From contig NW_013657624.1 of NCBI RefSeq assembly GCF_000142905.1, forward strand, positions 1-64,000: a stretch of DNA of 64,000 nt, read 5' to 3'. Source of the DNA: Thecamonas trahens ATCC 50062 (lineage: Eukaryota; Apusozoa; Apusomonadida; Apusomonadidae). Shown one piece after another: positions 37,600 through 47,452 of the stretch (its first letter is position 1; each line of letters begins with the position of its first letter). The translations under genes and the position numbers were made by a program. The notes beneath the pieces are model-generated. The model saw only the letters and a program-made list of their open reading frames with translations, had not been told where the DNA came from and made no database searches.

Positions 37600-40386
37600 T
37601 TACAGCTGCTGCGGCGACTGCATCGACCGCGCAAGCAGGACCAGCGGCTCTGTCGAGACCGCCCGGCTCCGCGGCGCGCGCCGCTTCTCCGGCGACCGCA
37701 GGTTGGCCGTCGCCGAGCACAGCGCCGCCGTCATCGCGTTCAGCTGCCGCAGCTGCGCCGAAAGGTTTTCGGCTCCTCCCGGACTTCCCGCCGTCGCCTT
37801 GCCTGCCACATGGGCCATCGCCACTGGCGACGGCGACGGCGATGGCGACGGCGACGGCGACGGCGACGGCACCGCGTTCTCGTCACCCGACTGACTCGGC
37901 GACTCGGCGCCCTCGATCTGCTCCGCCAGCACTCGCGTCCGCTCCGCCAGCAGCTGCAGCGTCTGTGAGAGAGACGAGTTTGGCGAGGTAAACTCGTGCG
38001 ACTCGTTGTGGACCGGCGTGCCAGCCGAAGCCGGAGTCGCAGGTGTCGCAGGTGTCGAAGCACGCGACTCGGCCTTGGCCGCCGCCGGCGGTGTCGACGA
38101 CGCCATCGCCGTCAACGACATCAGGTTCTGCAGCTGGAGCGCAAGCAGCGACTCATTGACATCGTCCTCGCCGTCGTCGCCGTCGTCGTCCGCGGCAGCA
38201 GCAGTGAGCTCAACCTCGGGCTGCGCCTCGGGCTGCGGCTCAGGCTGTTGTTCGGGCGCCACCGCCTTGTGCACCTTCTCCATCTCGCGGACAAGGCCGG
38301 GATGGTCCGGAGCGAGCGAGAGGCCACGGCCAAGAACGGCGGCGGCAGCGTCAAAATCGCCGGCCGAAACATGCAGCTTGCCGAGCGCAAGGTATGCCTT
38401 GACATACTCGGGGTTGATGTCAAGCGCCTTGCGCAGGTCCGCTGCCGCCAGCTCAGCGTCGCCCATGTGCATGTAGCACGCACCACGGTTGGCGTACAGC
38501 GCGTGGTCGAGCGGGAACCCGTTTCCGGCCGCCAGCGCCGCCACCAGGCGCAGCGCCGAGTTGTACACCGACATGGCGTCGACGTACGCGCCCTCGGCAA
38601 AGAGCGACGAGCCATCGGCCTTCAGCTCGTCCTTCTCCTCCACAAACTTGGCGAGGAGCTCGTCAAAGGCATCCGATGCCCGCGGGAGCGCAAACAGCGC
38701 TGCCGCCGCAGCCTCGTACCGCGCCGTCTCCAGTAGGATCTCGGCCTTGGACGCCGTGCACACCTGCGCAGCCTGTGCCACTTCGGGCTGGCAAGCCTCA
38801 CCGGCCTCGCCCGCGAGAGCCAACGCCGCGTCGAACGCGCTGAGCGCCGCGTCGTGGGCCCCTAGGATCGAATGCACCGTCCCGAGCTTGGTCTGCAGCC
38901 GGACACGGGTGGCAATCGGCGTGTCGGCCGCCGCCTCGGCCGCCGCTGCGTACGCCGCAGCAGCTGCCTCAAACTGCGAGTCGCGGATAGCGGCATTGCC
39001 GGCCTCCTCGGCCTCGGCCGTCGGCGAGATAGTCGGCGCCACCGGAGCCGCCGACGCCGTCGACGCCAGTGAGTCGTTGTGGAAGAGCGACGAGGCGTCG
39101 GCCGAGGCATCGACCGACGCATCGATATCCGCGCCGGCGCGGACCACCACGCTCAGCTTAATGGTCCGCCACCCGAGCTCCTCGGCAAGCTGGACTGCGT
39201 CGCGGAGTTCCGAGTCTGATCCGAGCTCAATGTCGTCGTCCTCGTCGTCCTTGTACGCCAGCTCGATGCCAGCGCCGCGCGGAGCCTTGATCCGGGTCCG
39301 CACCGACTCGATGAGTTCGATGTACGACTCGCCCGACGCCGAAGCCCGGAACGTCGAGCCGCCGTGCTTAAACTTGAAAAAGTATGTCGTCGAGACCTCG
39401 GCCGAAATGGCCGAGACACCGAGCTCAAAAGGAGCCGGTGGCGAGGTCGGAAGCGCCGCTCCAGAGGTGGAAGCGCCCGGCGCCGGCGTGCCCGGGCCAG
39501 CAGGCGGTGCAAACTCGCGGGCAGGCGTCTGCGGTGCAAGTGACGCCTCCGATGTCAGCTGCAGCATGTCAAGCATGCCGTACGGCCGCTTACCACGCAC
39601 AACTGGGAGGTGGCGGTACTTGCCCTCGAGCATCATTTCCAGCGCCTCCATGGGCGCGGTCGTCGGCGTGACCGTCGTCGGAGATGCGGTCATAACCTCG
39701 GCCAGGGTCGTCGTCGCCAGGTCCTTGCCCGCAACAAGGACTCGAGCGAGCAAGTCGCGCTCGGTAAAGATGCCGACCAACGACGAGGTACCCGGCGCTA
39801 CGACCAGAAGCGCCGACAGCCGGCGGATATCCATGTGGGCGACTGCGCGTGCGACGGGCGCGTCCGACGGGAACAGCAGCGACTTGGCCGCCGCGCCACA
39901 CGCCGCGCCTGCCGTTGCCGTGGATCCAAAGAGCGACGAGGCCCTCGCGGTCTTGTCATAGACCTTGAGCGCGTGCGAGACGCGCCACTTCATGGCCCTT
40001 GCCGACTCTGCCGTCGCGTACGATCCCAGAACAAGATCGTACGTCACCTCGAGCACGTCATGGAGACCAAGCGGAGCGCCAGCGTCATCTACGACCGGAA
40101 GATGGCGATAATGGCCACGATGCATGGCAGCGAGGACTTCATCAAGCGGCGTCTCGGGCGCCACGCTGTCGGGCTCGGGTGTCATGACCGACTCGAGGGT
40201 GGTGCTGTGGAGCTCTGCGCCACGAGCAGCGATGCGGGTAAGGATATCCCGTTCGGTAAGAATTCCCCGCAGTCGTCCGTCCTCACCCACAATGACCACA
40301 GCCGTCGCTCGGCTCTTGGCCATGTATCGTGCCGCGCTTTCCACACGTGTCGTTCCAGAGAACGCCATCGGCTGCGTCACGGGCAT
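37600..40386 (-). CDS. CBS-CBS-PB1-TPR protein
   Basis: 928 residues from ATG 40386. Two CBS pairs (about 12-118 and 165-278), each with the G-I-x-T-E-R-D-[IL]-L strand-helix and a Y-R-H-L-P-V-V segment, form two Bateman modules likely to bind adenine nucleotides. A PB1 domain follows (about 333-415) with an OPCA acidic motif Y-K-D-D-E-D-D-D-I-E-L. Residues about 445-690 are TPR-like Ala-rich helical repeats, including A-N-R-G-A-C-Y-M-H-M-G and D-I-N-P-E-Y-V-K-A-Y-L-A-L-G-K-L. The tail has a (PS)n run and a short coiled coil. CBS pairs plus PB1 occur in plant and fungal CBSCBSPB proteins; the added TPR block is not part of that standard form. Function unknown; an energy-sensing scaffold is inference. 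Confidence 0.88.
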   Translation of the reverse strand: MPVTQPMAFSGTTRVESAARYMAKSRATAVVIVGEDGRLRGILTERDILTRIAARGAELHSTTLESVMTPEPDSVAPETPLDEVLAAMHRGHYRHLPVVDDAGAPLGLHDVLEVTYDLVLGSYATAESARAMKWRVSHALKVYDKTARASSLFGSTATAGAACGAAAKSLLFPSDAPVARAVAHMDIRRLSALLVVAPGTSSLVGIFTERDLLARVLVAGKDLATTTLAEVMTASPTTVTPTTAPMEALEMMLEGKYRHLPVVRGKRPYGMLDMLQLTSEASLAPQTPAREFAPPAGPGTPAPGASTSGAALPTSPPAPFELGVSAISAEVSTTYFFKFKHGGSTFRASASGESYIELIESVRTRIKAPRGAGIELAYKDDEDDDIELGSDSELRDAVQLAEELGWRTIKLSVVVRAGADIDASVDASADASSLFHNDSLASTASAAPVAPTISPTAEAEEAGNAAIRDSQFEAAAAAYAAAAEAAADTPIATRVRLQTKLGTVHSILGAHDAALSAFDAALALAGEAGEACQPEVAQAAQVCTASKAEILLETARYEAAAAALFALPRASDAFDELLAKFVEEKDELKADGSSLFAEGAYVDAMSVYNSALRLVAALAAGNGFPLDHALYANRGACYMHMGDAELAAADLRKALDINPEYVKAYLALGKLHVSAGDFDAAAAVLGRGLSLAPDHPGLVREMEKVHKAVAPEQQPEPQPEAQPEVELTAAAADDDGDDGEDDVNESLLALQLQNLMSLTAMASSTPPAAAKAESRASTPATPATPASAGTPVHNESHEFTSPNSSLSQTLQLLAERTRVLAEQIEGAESPSQSGDENAVPSPSPSPSPSPSPSPVAMAHVAGKATAGSPGGAENLSAQLRQLNAMTAALCSATANLRSPEKRRAPRSRAVSTEPLVLLARSMQSPQQL

Positions 40387-40936
40387 GACGGGTGGTAGCA
40401 GTCAGAGTGTATGAGGGAGGATGAAGATAGCCTTGGCCGTGGAAGGAGAAGGCGTGACGTCGGTGTTGCTGAGGGTATTCGGGTGGGGCAGAGTGCGGTG
40501 TGGCGCGGGGAAGGGGTGGCGGGGCGGGGCGGGGCGGGGGCGGGGTGAGGGGGGGGGGAAGAGGGCTGTTTTGGCGCCATTTTGTTCAAATTATTCAAAA
40601 GTTAATAACGCATGGCTGGTCGGCGGCGGTCGGGTCGACTCACTCACTCGCCGCCGTGCCAGCACGCCAATTGAAGCCAGCAATTCTCTGCTTGGCTGTG
40701 GAATCTTCCTCACACTCTATACCATGACCATACATATAAACCCATCTTCGACATCTCTCATCGCGCGCCAGAGATCGTCATCAAGTGGGTATGTGTGGGC
40801 TACTGCTCCTCCGGAGCCGACGGTGTCGACCCCATCGGAGCTCTAAGCTTTGCATCGCTGAGCCGGCCGCATGTACTAGCGATCCTTTGGCATCCGCCAA
40901 TGGTAGGTAGCTGACTGGTCAGCAAGCACGTGGCGG
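40387..40936. other. Intergenic
   Basis: 550 bp between two minus-strand genes, with a G-rich tract (about 40490-40560) and a TATAAA-like element on the plus strand (about 40735-40741). No associated gene or recognisable small RNA was found downstream of it. Confidence 0.5.
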
Positions 40937-43669
40937 TCAAATGTAGGCCACGTTGGAGGCCATGATCATGGCGCGGGCGCGGGCCATGGCATCCTCGACG
41001 CCCGGGAAGCTGTACATGAGCCCGCGTTGCTCGCGCTGACAGAGGACGCGAAGAATCCACTCGGCGTCCTTGTTGATGTACATGTCGTTGGGAAAGGTAT
41101 TGATGGCGTCGACAAGGATCTTCGACTCGCCCTTGGTGCGAAAGAGCGGACGGACGTCAGCGAGTCCACAGAGCCTGCGAATGAGCTGGATGAGCTGTGC
41201 CATGACGGCTGCGTTCTTCCCGTGCTTGTTGACGACCGAGTGGATCATGTCGATGCCACCGGCTGTGAAGAAAACTTGAGGTTGAGTTCGACGTTGAGGA
41301 CAACCTGGCCCATGGCGGCCAACGCGTACTCTGCGATGCGCGCGTCGTCAAGGTGGTCGTTGACAGCCTCGATCAGGCCGCGGAGCCCGTCGCCGCCACA
41401 CCGCTCGCGGACAGACTCGCGGTCGCACACCAGATACAGGTACTTGAACGCGGCCTTGAGGATGGTCCGCTCGTTGGAAAATGTGTTCAGCGCACGGATG
41501 GCAATCGTATCGCTGGAGGCGTCAGCAAACATGGTCCGGAACCGCATGTCGTACGCCAGCCACGACATGAGGACGAGAACCACCTCGTTGAGCGCCGCAG
41601 ATGTCGGTGCCCGTTCTGCGTGCTCGATGATGCTGGGAATGAGCGGCGACTGGGAGAGCGGGATGAGGATCTCGGAGGAGAAATCGGTCCGAACCGATCT
41701 CGCCAGTGGAATGTACACCTGCGCAAGGTTGACGATAAGGTCCTGTGGCTTGGACACCTCAAGCTCCATGACTGCTGTGAGGAGGTCGACTGTTGTTGGC
41801 GACGCCATGATCGCCAGCACCCGCACCGCGCGCAGCGACGCCATCAGGGCCAGCAGCTCTACAAAGACCTCGATCGGCCCGAGTGCGGGAAGCGCCCGTG
41901 GTCCGCCCGACGCCAGATGCATGTCGAGGAGGGCGACAACTCCAAAGACCGCCTCGTACTTGGCCTTGGTATGCTCCTGTGCTCGCCGCAGCGTCCGCAT
42001 CGTCAGCTGCTGCGGTGGCATCAGCCGCTCGTCGCGCGCATAGTGGCCCACAATCCGGGTCAGCCCACTCGTCAGCCGCCGTCGCTGACTCCCGCTCGTG
42101 CTGCCCGCGCCGCCTCCGCCCATTTCGGTGGCCCCGGGGTCAATCTTGGCTGGCGCCAGGTCACGCTGCGGCGGCATAGCCATCACTGGTGGTGGTGGCT
42201 TGGCTGGTGGCACCCGTGACTTGGCCGGCGGTTCGGGCGTGGGCTCGCCAAGCGCCACCACCGAGTCGCACGATCCCGAGTCCGAGTCGGAGAACGAGCT
42301 TTCACACTCTCCCGATACCTCGTCGCCGCTGACATTCAGCTTGGCCGAGCTCTCGCCAGTGAGCGAGACATCGACGCCCAGCGCTGTCTGCAGGCTGCTC
42401 GGCGATGCGGCCGGCACCGCCGTGTCTGCCATCACCGATGCATCGAGGAAGATCTCATCCGACGACGAGTAAGAGTCCGACGACGAGGAGAACGAGAACG
42501 AGTCGTCGAGAGTGAGCATTGTCGAGAGCTGGCGGTCGATCGCCGTCGCGTGCGAGAACTCATCCGAGTCGAGCTCGTCGTCGTCGAGGTGTGACGGCTT
42601 GGCCGACCCGATGGTCTGCTTGGTCTTTTTCTTGCTAGTCTTGCGCTTGACCTTGCCCTTGCCCTCACCACCAAAGGAGCTCTTGAGGATCGAGCTGTAC
42701 GGCGACGACGGTGATGACTCAATCGCCTTTCCACTCGCCGCCGCCAGCACCGACTTGCCGACACTTGGGCTCGACGACGTCGTCGACGAGCCCGTCGACG
42801 ACGCCTGTCGCCGCGTTGGCTTGCCCGCCGATGGCCCGTTGCCCTCGAGCGTTCCCAGAATTGCCTCCATCTGCGCCTTGATGCCGTCGAGCGAGCTGAG
42901 CATGGTCGACGTGGTGAACGAGATCTCGCCGTTGTCGGGCAGGTTGACCTTGAGCGTCTCAAACAGTGCCCTCATCTCGGTCACCTGCTTGGCCAGCCCG
43001 CGCTTGTCCTCCTCGGTCGCCGGCCGCGCCGCTTCGGCCTGCTTCTTCGCACCATTTTGGCTCTCCGGAGCCTTCTTCAACTTGGCGTCGACCTCGTCGG
43101 CGTTATAGAAGAGCGTGACCGACCGCCGCCACGACTTGCTACTGTCGTCAGCACCCACCCCGCCCCATCTCGAGCCGGCCACCACCGGCCCGTACCCGTT
43201 CGACGCTGCCGTCTCCAGAATGGCTCCGCGCATCGTCTGCGACAGTGCCTTGAACTCGTAGGTGTAGATGAGCTTGACACGGACAGCGTGTCCGTCGTTC
43301 GGGCTCGGCTCGATGCACAGCACGTCCTTTGCCGGCACGAACCATTGATCCTTGCCGCCAGGCGCCGCATTGGACACCCCCTCTGCACTCAGCACCAGTT
43401 CTCTGCACAATGACGAACGCAATGAACACGATCGAGCACGAGCGCGACGAACACGATCGAGCACGAATGCGATGAACACGATCGAGCACGAGCGCGACGA
43501 ACACGATCGAGCACGAATGCGATGAACACGATCGAGCACGAGCGCGACGAACACGATCGAGCACGACCACAACCACGACCACGACCAACACACACAACCA
43601 CAGCCACATAAGTCGCTCTCCCCCCCTCCCCCCCTTCCTCTCACTCTGGCGCCCAAAAAAGGACGCCAT
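40937..43669 (-). CDS. Armadillo-like repeat protein with disordered middle, unknown
   Basis: The clear body (from about 43400) has an N-terminal segment with V-L-C-I-E-P-S-P and Y-T-Y-E-F-K-A-L-S, a coiled-coil-prone stretch, a Ser/Lys/Asp-rich disordered middle and a C-terminal alpha-helical armadillo-type block (about 42000-40937). The 5' end is uncertain: the frame has no early ATG. A plausible model starts at ATG 43669 (or 43705), splices at CAGA|GTGAGA (43644) to AGAG|AACTGG (43400) and removes a minisatellite-bearing intron. Near 41271-41274 the frame breaks at an A4 run (plus strand); one extra T in the coding strand gives L-K-F-F-F-T-A-G-G-I-D-M and continues the armadillo helices to the stop at 40937. 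No named family recognised. Confidence 0.6.
43425..43570. repeat. 25-bp minisatellite, about six copies
   Basis: Units of the form GAACACGATCGAGCACGA plus alternating GCGCGAC or ATGCGAT endings, so pairs of units make a 50-bp higher-order repeat. Period 25 is not a multiple of three, which argues against coding. It lies in the proposed intron of the armadillo-like gene. Confidence 0.85.
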
Positions 43670-43771
43670 GTCCGTGACCTCAACAACAGCAAAAAAAAAC
43701 GACATGTGCTAGACCGGTCCGAGGGCGGGCGCGGGGGGGCAGCGGGACTTTCCCAGAAACTCACTCAATCA

Positions 43772-43798
43772 GGGGATCGGCAAAAATTCGGTGGACTC
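43772..43798 (+). repeat. Left terminal inverted repeat of the Harbinger element
   Basis: Pairs with 46908-46935 in inverse orientation, with mismatches at positions 5, 16 and 20 and one gap near the inner end. Confidence 0.85.
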
Positions 43799-44123
43799 GT
43801 TCAGTTGGCGTTCAGTTGTGTGAGTGAACGCATACACATTGAGCGTGCGTTCAGTTTCTGTTCAGGCTGAGCCCCAACTGAACGAATTTTGAAGGCACAC
43901 AAGCTCAGCTACGCAGCAGTGACGTGAGTTGGAGCACCACACTCGACTTACCCTTACGCAAGGTAGGGCACAGTTTCGGCGATATGGCAGCGACATGATG
44001 GGGGAGAGACACTTCAGTACGGTATTGCTGGCGTAGGGGGGGGGGGGTTAGGGGAGTTATACACTCACGTTGGTGTCCTTGTCACCACGCAGACAGCCGG
44101 TAGATTCTACCACCACTGCCGCA

Positions 44124-45176
44124 ATGGATCAGGACCTCGTGATGCCACAGAGCGACGAAATGCAGCATGCTTCAGCTTCAGAAGCGTCTCATGATACCGC
44201 CGAAGAGGTGAATCCCCCTACTGCTGGTTCCGAGGGCAAACAGCAGGCCTTGCCTGACAACACCAGCAACGTCGAGACGGCAGTCTTGTCCCCACCCGCT
44301 GCGCCATGCAGCCAAGAAGTGGACACTACTGAAGCACGAAGCTCACCTCGCAAGGCAAAGACCACATCGTCACGCTATCGCAAAAAGCGCGTTTGTGTCC
44401 GCTGGGGAGAGCCCGGAAGAATGCAGGATCTAGCCCAGGCGTACTACGACGTGGTGACGAAGTACGACTCCTCCAGCTCCACTGCCGGCAGAATGCACAG
44501 GTCCATTGCCAAGATCTTGAACGAGAAGTGGGGCAATACTGATGACGGTGGGCAAGTGTCTACCCAGACTGTGTCCAAGCAACTCAACCGCCTCCTGTCA
44601 AGGGTGCGCGAGCAGGAGGTGTTCTTGACCCAGTCCGGGAAGCGGGCCGACGAAGGGCCGCTGCCGCCCAGGAACCCACATCTGCATCAGGTGTACATGA
44701 CTATCACCCAGGCTTGGCAATCATCCGGCCGGCGCAAGCCTCTCATCAAGCCCATTGACACTTCAGACGACACAAGTGTCCAGTTCGATGTGCTCGAGTC
44801 CATGTCCCAGGAGCAGTCGACAAGGCGGAATCGGACCTCCGTGCACGTCCCTGAACGAGCCGTCGGCAACACTTCGTCGAGGACGACGTCATCTTGCGAT
44901 TCAGATCCGGGCACGCCATCTGCTGAAACGCCTCGCAAGCGGCGTCGTTCTGGCGACAGCAGCGGATGTCCGTCCTCGGCGAAGAAGCGCAAGGTCCACT
45001 CCGTGGCCGATTCTCAGAAGCTCGTCGATCTGACCGAGAAACACATCATGCTGTTTGAGGCCAGTGCCACTGCCGACCAGAAGCACAAGGATGCCATTCT
45101 CAGCGTGGCAACTAGTACTCTTGATGTACTGAAGCACCTGACCGTGACTTTTGACAAGATTGCAGCTTCACTGTAG
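44124..45176 (+). CDS. Harbinger Myb/SANT-like DNA-binding partner protein
   Basis: 350 residues from ATG 44124. The N-terminal 80 residues are acidic and disordered. A trihelix/Myb-like domain at about 88-170 begins R-V-C-V-R-W and contains A-Q-A-Y-Y-D-V-V, I-A-K-I-L-N-E-K-W and V-S-K-Q-L-N-R-L-L-S-R-V. The C-terminal part has a P-R-K-R-R-R basic block (nuclear localisation candidate) and a terminal helix (about 310-350). PIF/Harbinger elements encode such a protein, which binds subterminal DNA and brings the transposase to the nucleus. The assignment rests mainly on position inside the element next to the transposase; a conserved W is clear but the other Myb tryptophans are not. Confidence 0.72.
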   Translation: MDQDLVMPQSDEMQHASASEASHDTAEEVNPPTAGSEGKQQALPDNTSNVETAVLSPPAAPCSQEVDTTEARSSPRKAKTTSSRYRKKRVCVRWGEPGRMQDLAQAYYDVVTKYDSSSSTAGRMHRSIAKILNEKWGNTDDGGQVSTQTVSKQLNRLLSRVREQEVFLTQSGKRADEGPLPPRNPHLHQVYMTITQAWQSSGRRKPLIKPIDTSDDTSVQFDVLESMSQEQSTRRNRTSVHVPERAVGNTSSRTTSSCDSDPGTPSAETPRKRRRSGDSSGCPSSAKKRKVHSVADSQKLVDLTEKHIMLFEASATADQKHKDAILSVATSTLDVLKHLTVTFDKIAASL

Positions 45177-45204
45177 TCTACGGCGACGTGGGACAAGATC
45201 ACGT

Positions 45205-46692
45205 TCAACAGCATCGGCGACCTGTCAGAGAGTCAGGTCGACGATGTTGATAGTGACGAGTTCGTTCAAGCGTTCCTGGTTCGATTGCTTCAACAAAGGC
45301 AGCAAATACATCATCTGAGCTTACATCGATGGTGGCGCTGAAGTCCGTTGCGTCATCGGCATGAACCCCGGCCATCAAGTAGTTGTGGAGGCGGAATGCA
45401 GCGCTGATCATCGAGTTGTTGAGCTGATCTAGTTCTGTGGTCATACGAAGTAGGTACTGAAAGCGGCTCTTGAGCACTCCAAAGGCACGCTCGATGCAGT
45501 TCCTTGCTCTGCACTGTGGATCCCTTCTCTCAGACACTCCCGAACGCGGGGTGACAATGTAGGGGAACACCGTACCACGGAATATGGCATCCCCGAGAAT
45601 GGTGAACCCGGCACCGGTTGGATTGATACCGAAACGACGCGGATTAGCGTAGAGGTTGCTCAATTTCAACATGTTGACATCGTTCGTCGAAGCTGGAAAC
45701 CCCACGACGCAGTTGATGAACTGCACCGTGTCGATTGCAACCGTGCATAGAGCACTAATGCGAGGGCCGGACCTTCGCCCGTGAAGCGCAATCTGATCGT
45801 CGCCATGTGGATTCTGAGCCAGGCAGAAGTCAGTTCCATCCACACAAGCAAACGCGCGTCGCAGCTTTGCCTCTTCACTAGCCTCAAAAGGCTGACCGCC
45901 GCGCGAGATCGAGTCCGCGATGTCCATATCCCACTTTCCTTGGCGAGAACGCACAATGGCTGTGATCTCTGCAACATCCGGCCACTGTAATGGCATCATT
46001 TTCATCACGCGCCGCGACACTCGCTCGAGGATGTTCTTCAGGGACGAGGCGCTTACGTTGAGGAGAAGGGCAGCAGACCGGAGTCGCATTGCACCGTGAC
46101 CAAGAACAAAGAGGAACACGGCCAACGCCTTCTTGGGGTGGATAGGGGGCCTCCCAACTCGACCAGCGCGTAGGACAACCTGCATTCGCCCGCGGGTATG
46201 GTTGGAAGTGAGATCAATCATCCAATCGTCACCGAATAGGAGCTGCCCGAGTTGATCGAACGACGACTGCGGCATGCGCAATAGAAAGCGAAACGCCTGA
46301 TCACTTCCCCCAAGCAGCAGCATCAACAGCGGATCACCAAGGAACGGTCTTGGCGTCAATCTACGAGCAGTAGCAGCAGCTTCCGCCGCCATAGCCATCT
46401 CGTCCCTGGCCGTGGCGATGGTAGAGACACACGCACTGGCGCGGCGGACGGGCCCGCCTTCACCGACCTCCCACATGAATATCTGTGTGACCAAGTTGAC
46501 AACCAGGTATGCACAAAGCATCCCAAACATCGCCGCAGCTTTGAGAAGTGACACGCGCTGAGATCGGAGAGCATGACGTGAGGGCACAGCTTCATCTGGC
46601 TCGACGCCGTCGTCGATGTCTACATCGGTGTCGTCGACCCACCGGGGCTCTCCGCTGCTCTGGCGCTCATTAGTGCATTTCCTTGACTCCAT
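45205..46692 (-). CDS. PIF/Harbinger transposase (DDE_Tnp_4 type)
   Basis: 495 residues from ATG 46692. The catalytic triad is complete: D285 in A-C-V-D-G-T-D-F, D368 in I-L-G-D-A-I-F-R-G and E401 in N-C-I-E-R-A-F-G-V-L-K-S-R-F. The helix-turn-helix-like region before it (about 185-235) ends L-L-N-V-S-A-S-S-L-K-N-I-L-E-R-V. An N-terminal acidic segment and a hydrophobic stretch (about 50-75) are unusual. The spacing D-83-D-33-E is normal for Harbinger transposases. Intact and presumably active or recently active. Confidence 0.93.
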   Translation of the reverse strand: MESRKCTNERQSSGEPRWVDDTDVDIDDGVEPDEAVPSRHALRSQRVSLLKAAAMFGMLCAYLVVNLVTQIFMWEVGEGGPVRRASACVSTIATARDEMAMAAEAAATARRLTPRPFLGDPLLMLLLGGSDQAFRFLLRMPQSSFDQLGQLLFGDDWMIDLTSNHTRGRMQVVLRAGRVGRPPIHPKKALAVFLFVLGHGAMRLRSAALLLNVSASSLKNILERVSRRVMKMMPLQWPDVAEITAIVRSRQGKWDMDIADSISRGGQPFEASEEAKLRRAFACVDGTDFCLAQNPHGDDQIALHGRRSGPRISALCTVAIDTVQFINCVVGFPASTNDVNMLKLSNLYANPRRFGINPTGAGFTILGDAIFRGTVFPYIVTPRSGVSERRDPQCRARNCIERAFGVLKSRFQYLLRMTTELDQLNNSMISAAFRLHNYLMAGVHADDATDFSATIDVSSDDVFAAFVEAIEPGTLERTRHYQHRRPDSLTGRRCC

Positions 46693-46938
46693 CCACACAC
46701 AAGAACGTTTCCTACAATGCTTCTGCCACAGTGAACTTGGGAGCAGTGTGTAGGGTCAATGCCGAGAGTGTGACGACCGCAGGCGGACTGCGTCCCGCCG
46801 TCCCTTGGCCAACCGGTAGAATTGACCACATCGCACTGACTGAACATTTTTCTCGAACATGTTGAGTAGGTGAACGTGCCGAAGTTGAAACGACAGCTGA
46901 GCGTGTTGAGTTACATCGAGTTTTTGCCGAACCCCTCA

Positions 46939-47452
46939 CTCATGGACCTGTGCGCCATCCGTACCTGCTCTGCTCCTTGCCCTTTGCGTTTGTTTTGGTC
47001 ACTGGGTACCTCTGTATCTTTCCTTTCTTGCCTTTTCCCTTGCCCTTGCGTGGTGGGTGTTCCTTTCGCGTCTTTGGCTTCCACGTACTGGCCTCCTTTG
47101 CCGACATGTCGAGAGGTTGGTACCGTGGTGGCGCTCTTGTTCGAGTTGAGTGCTACAGCGGCGGCTGGGCCGACCCGGTAGTCCCGCACGCGTTTTTTGC
47201 TTCGTCATGGTTGCAAATTTGTTTTTTTCGGCAACACCATACTATCGCAGCTCTGCACAGATGCTCCACCACCGCGGTAAGCGTACCCAATACGCCATCC
47301 AGCCGTCCAGCCAGTCGTCGTCCCCTCACACACTCACACACACACATACGCCTGACCGCGTGAGCTGCTGCTCCACCGCGTGCCATAAGTCGCGTGTCAC
47401 ATGTTGTGGCAGGGAAGCTCCCCTCCAATTCGGCGAACCGCACACATGCTGT
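46939..47452. other. Intergenic, pyrimidine-rich
   Basis: About 515 bp between the transposon and the first glutamate receptor-like gene. Long C/T-rich plus-strand stretches keep frames open, but no domain or start context supports a gene. Confidence 0.5.

Larger units (their letters stand above)
43772..46935. mobile_element. PIF/Harbinger DNA transposon, complete (3164 bp)
   Basis: Terminal inverted repeats start GGGGWTCGGCAAAAAYTCG at both ends (19 of the first 22 bases identical). The element is flanked by the 3-bp target duplication TCA (43769-43771 and 46936-46938), which fits the TNA preference of the superfamily. It carries the two expected genes, a Myb/SANT-like protein on the plus strand and a DDE transposase on the minus strand, convergent with 28 bp between stops. 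Both genes are uninterrupted, so the copy is probably young. The left end also has several GTTCAGTT subterminal repeats. Confidence 0.9.

Noticed and set aside
40735-40936. TATA-like element as promoter of a small RNA gene
   Set aside because: No tRNA, snRNA or terminator feature downstream; chance match in an intergenic region.
43425-43570. Possible CRISPR-like array (regular 25-bp repeats)
   Set aside because: Units are directly adjacent with no unique spacers, in a eukaryotic gene; it is a minisatellite.
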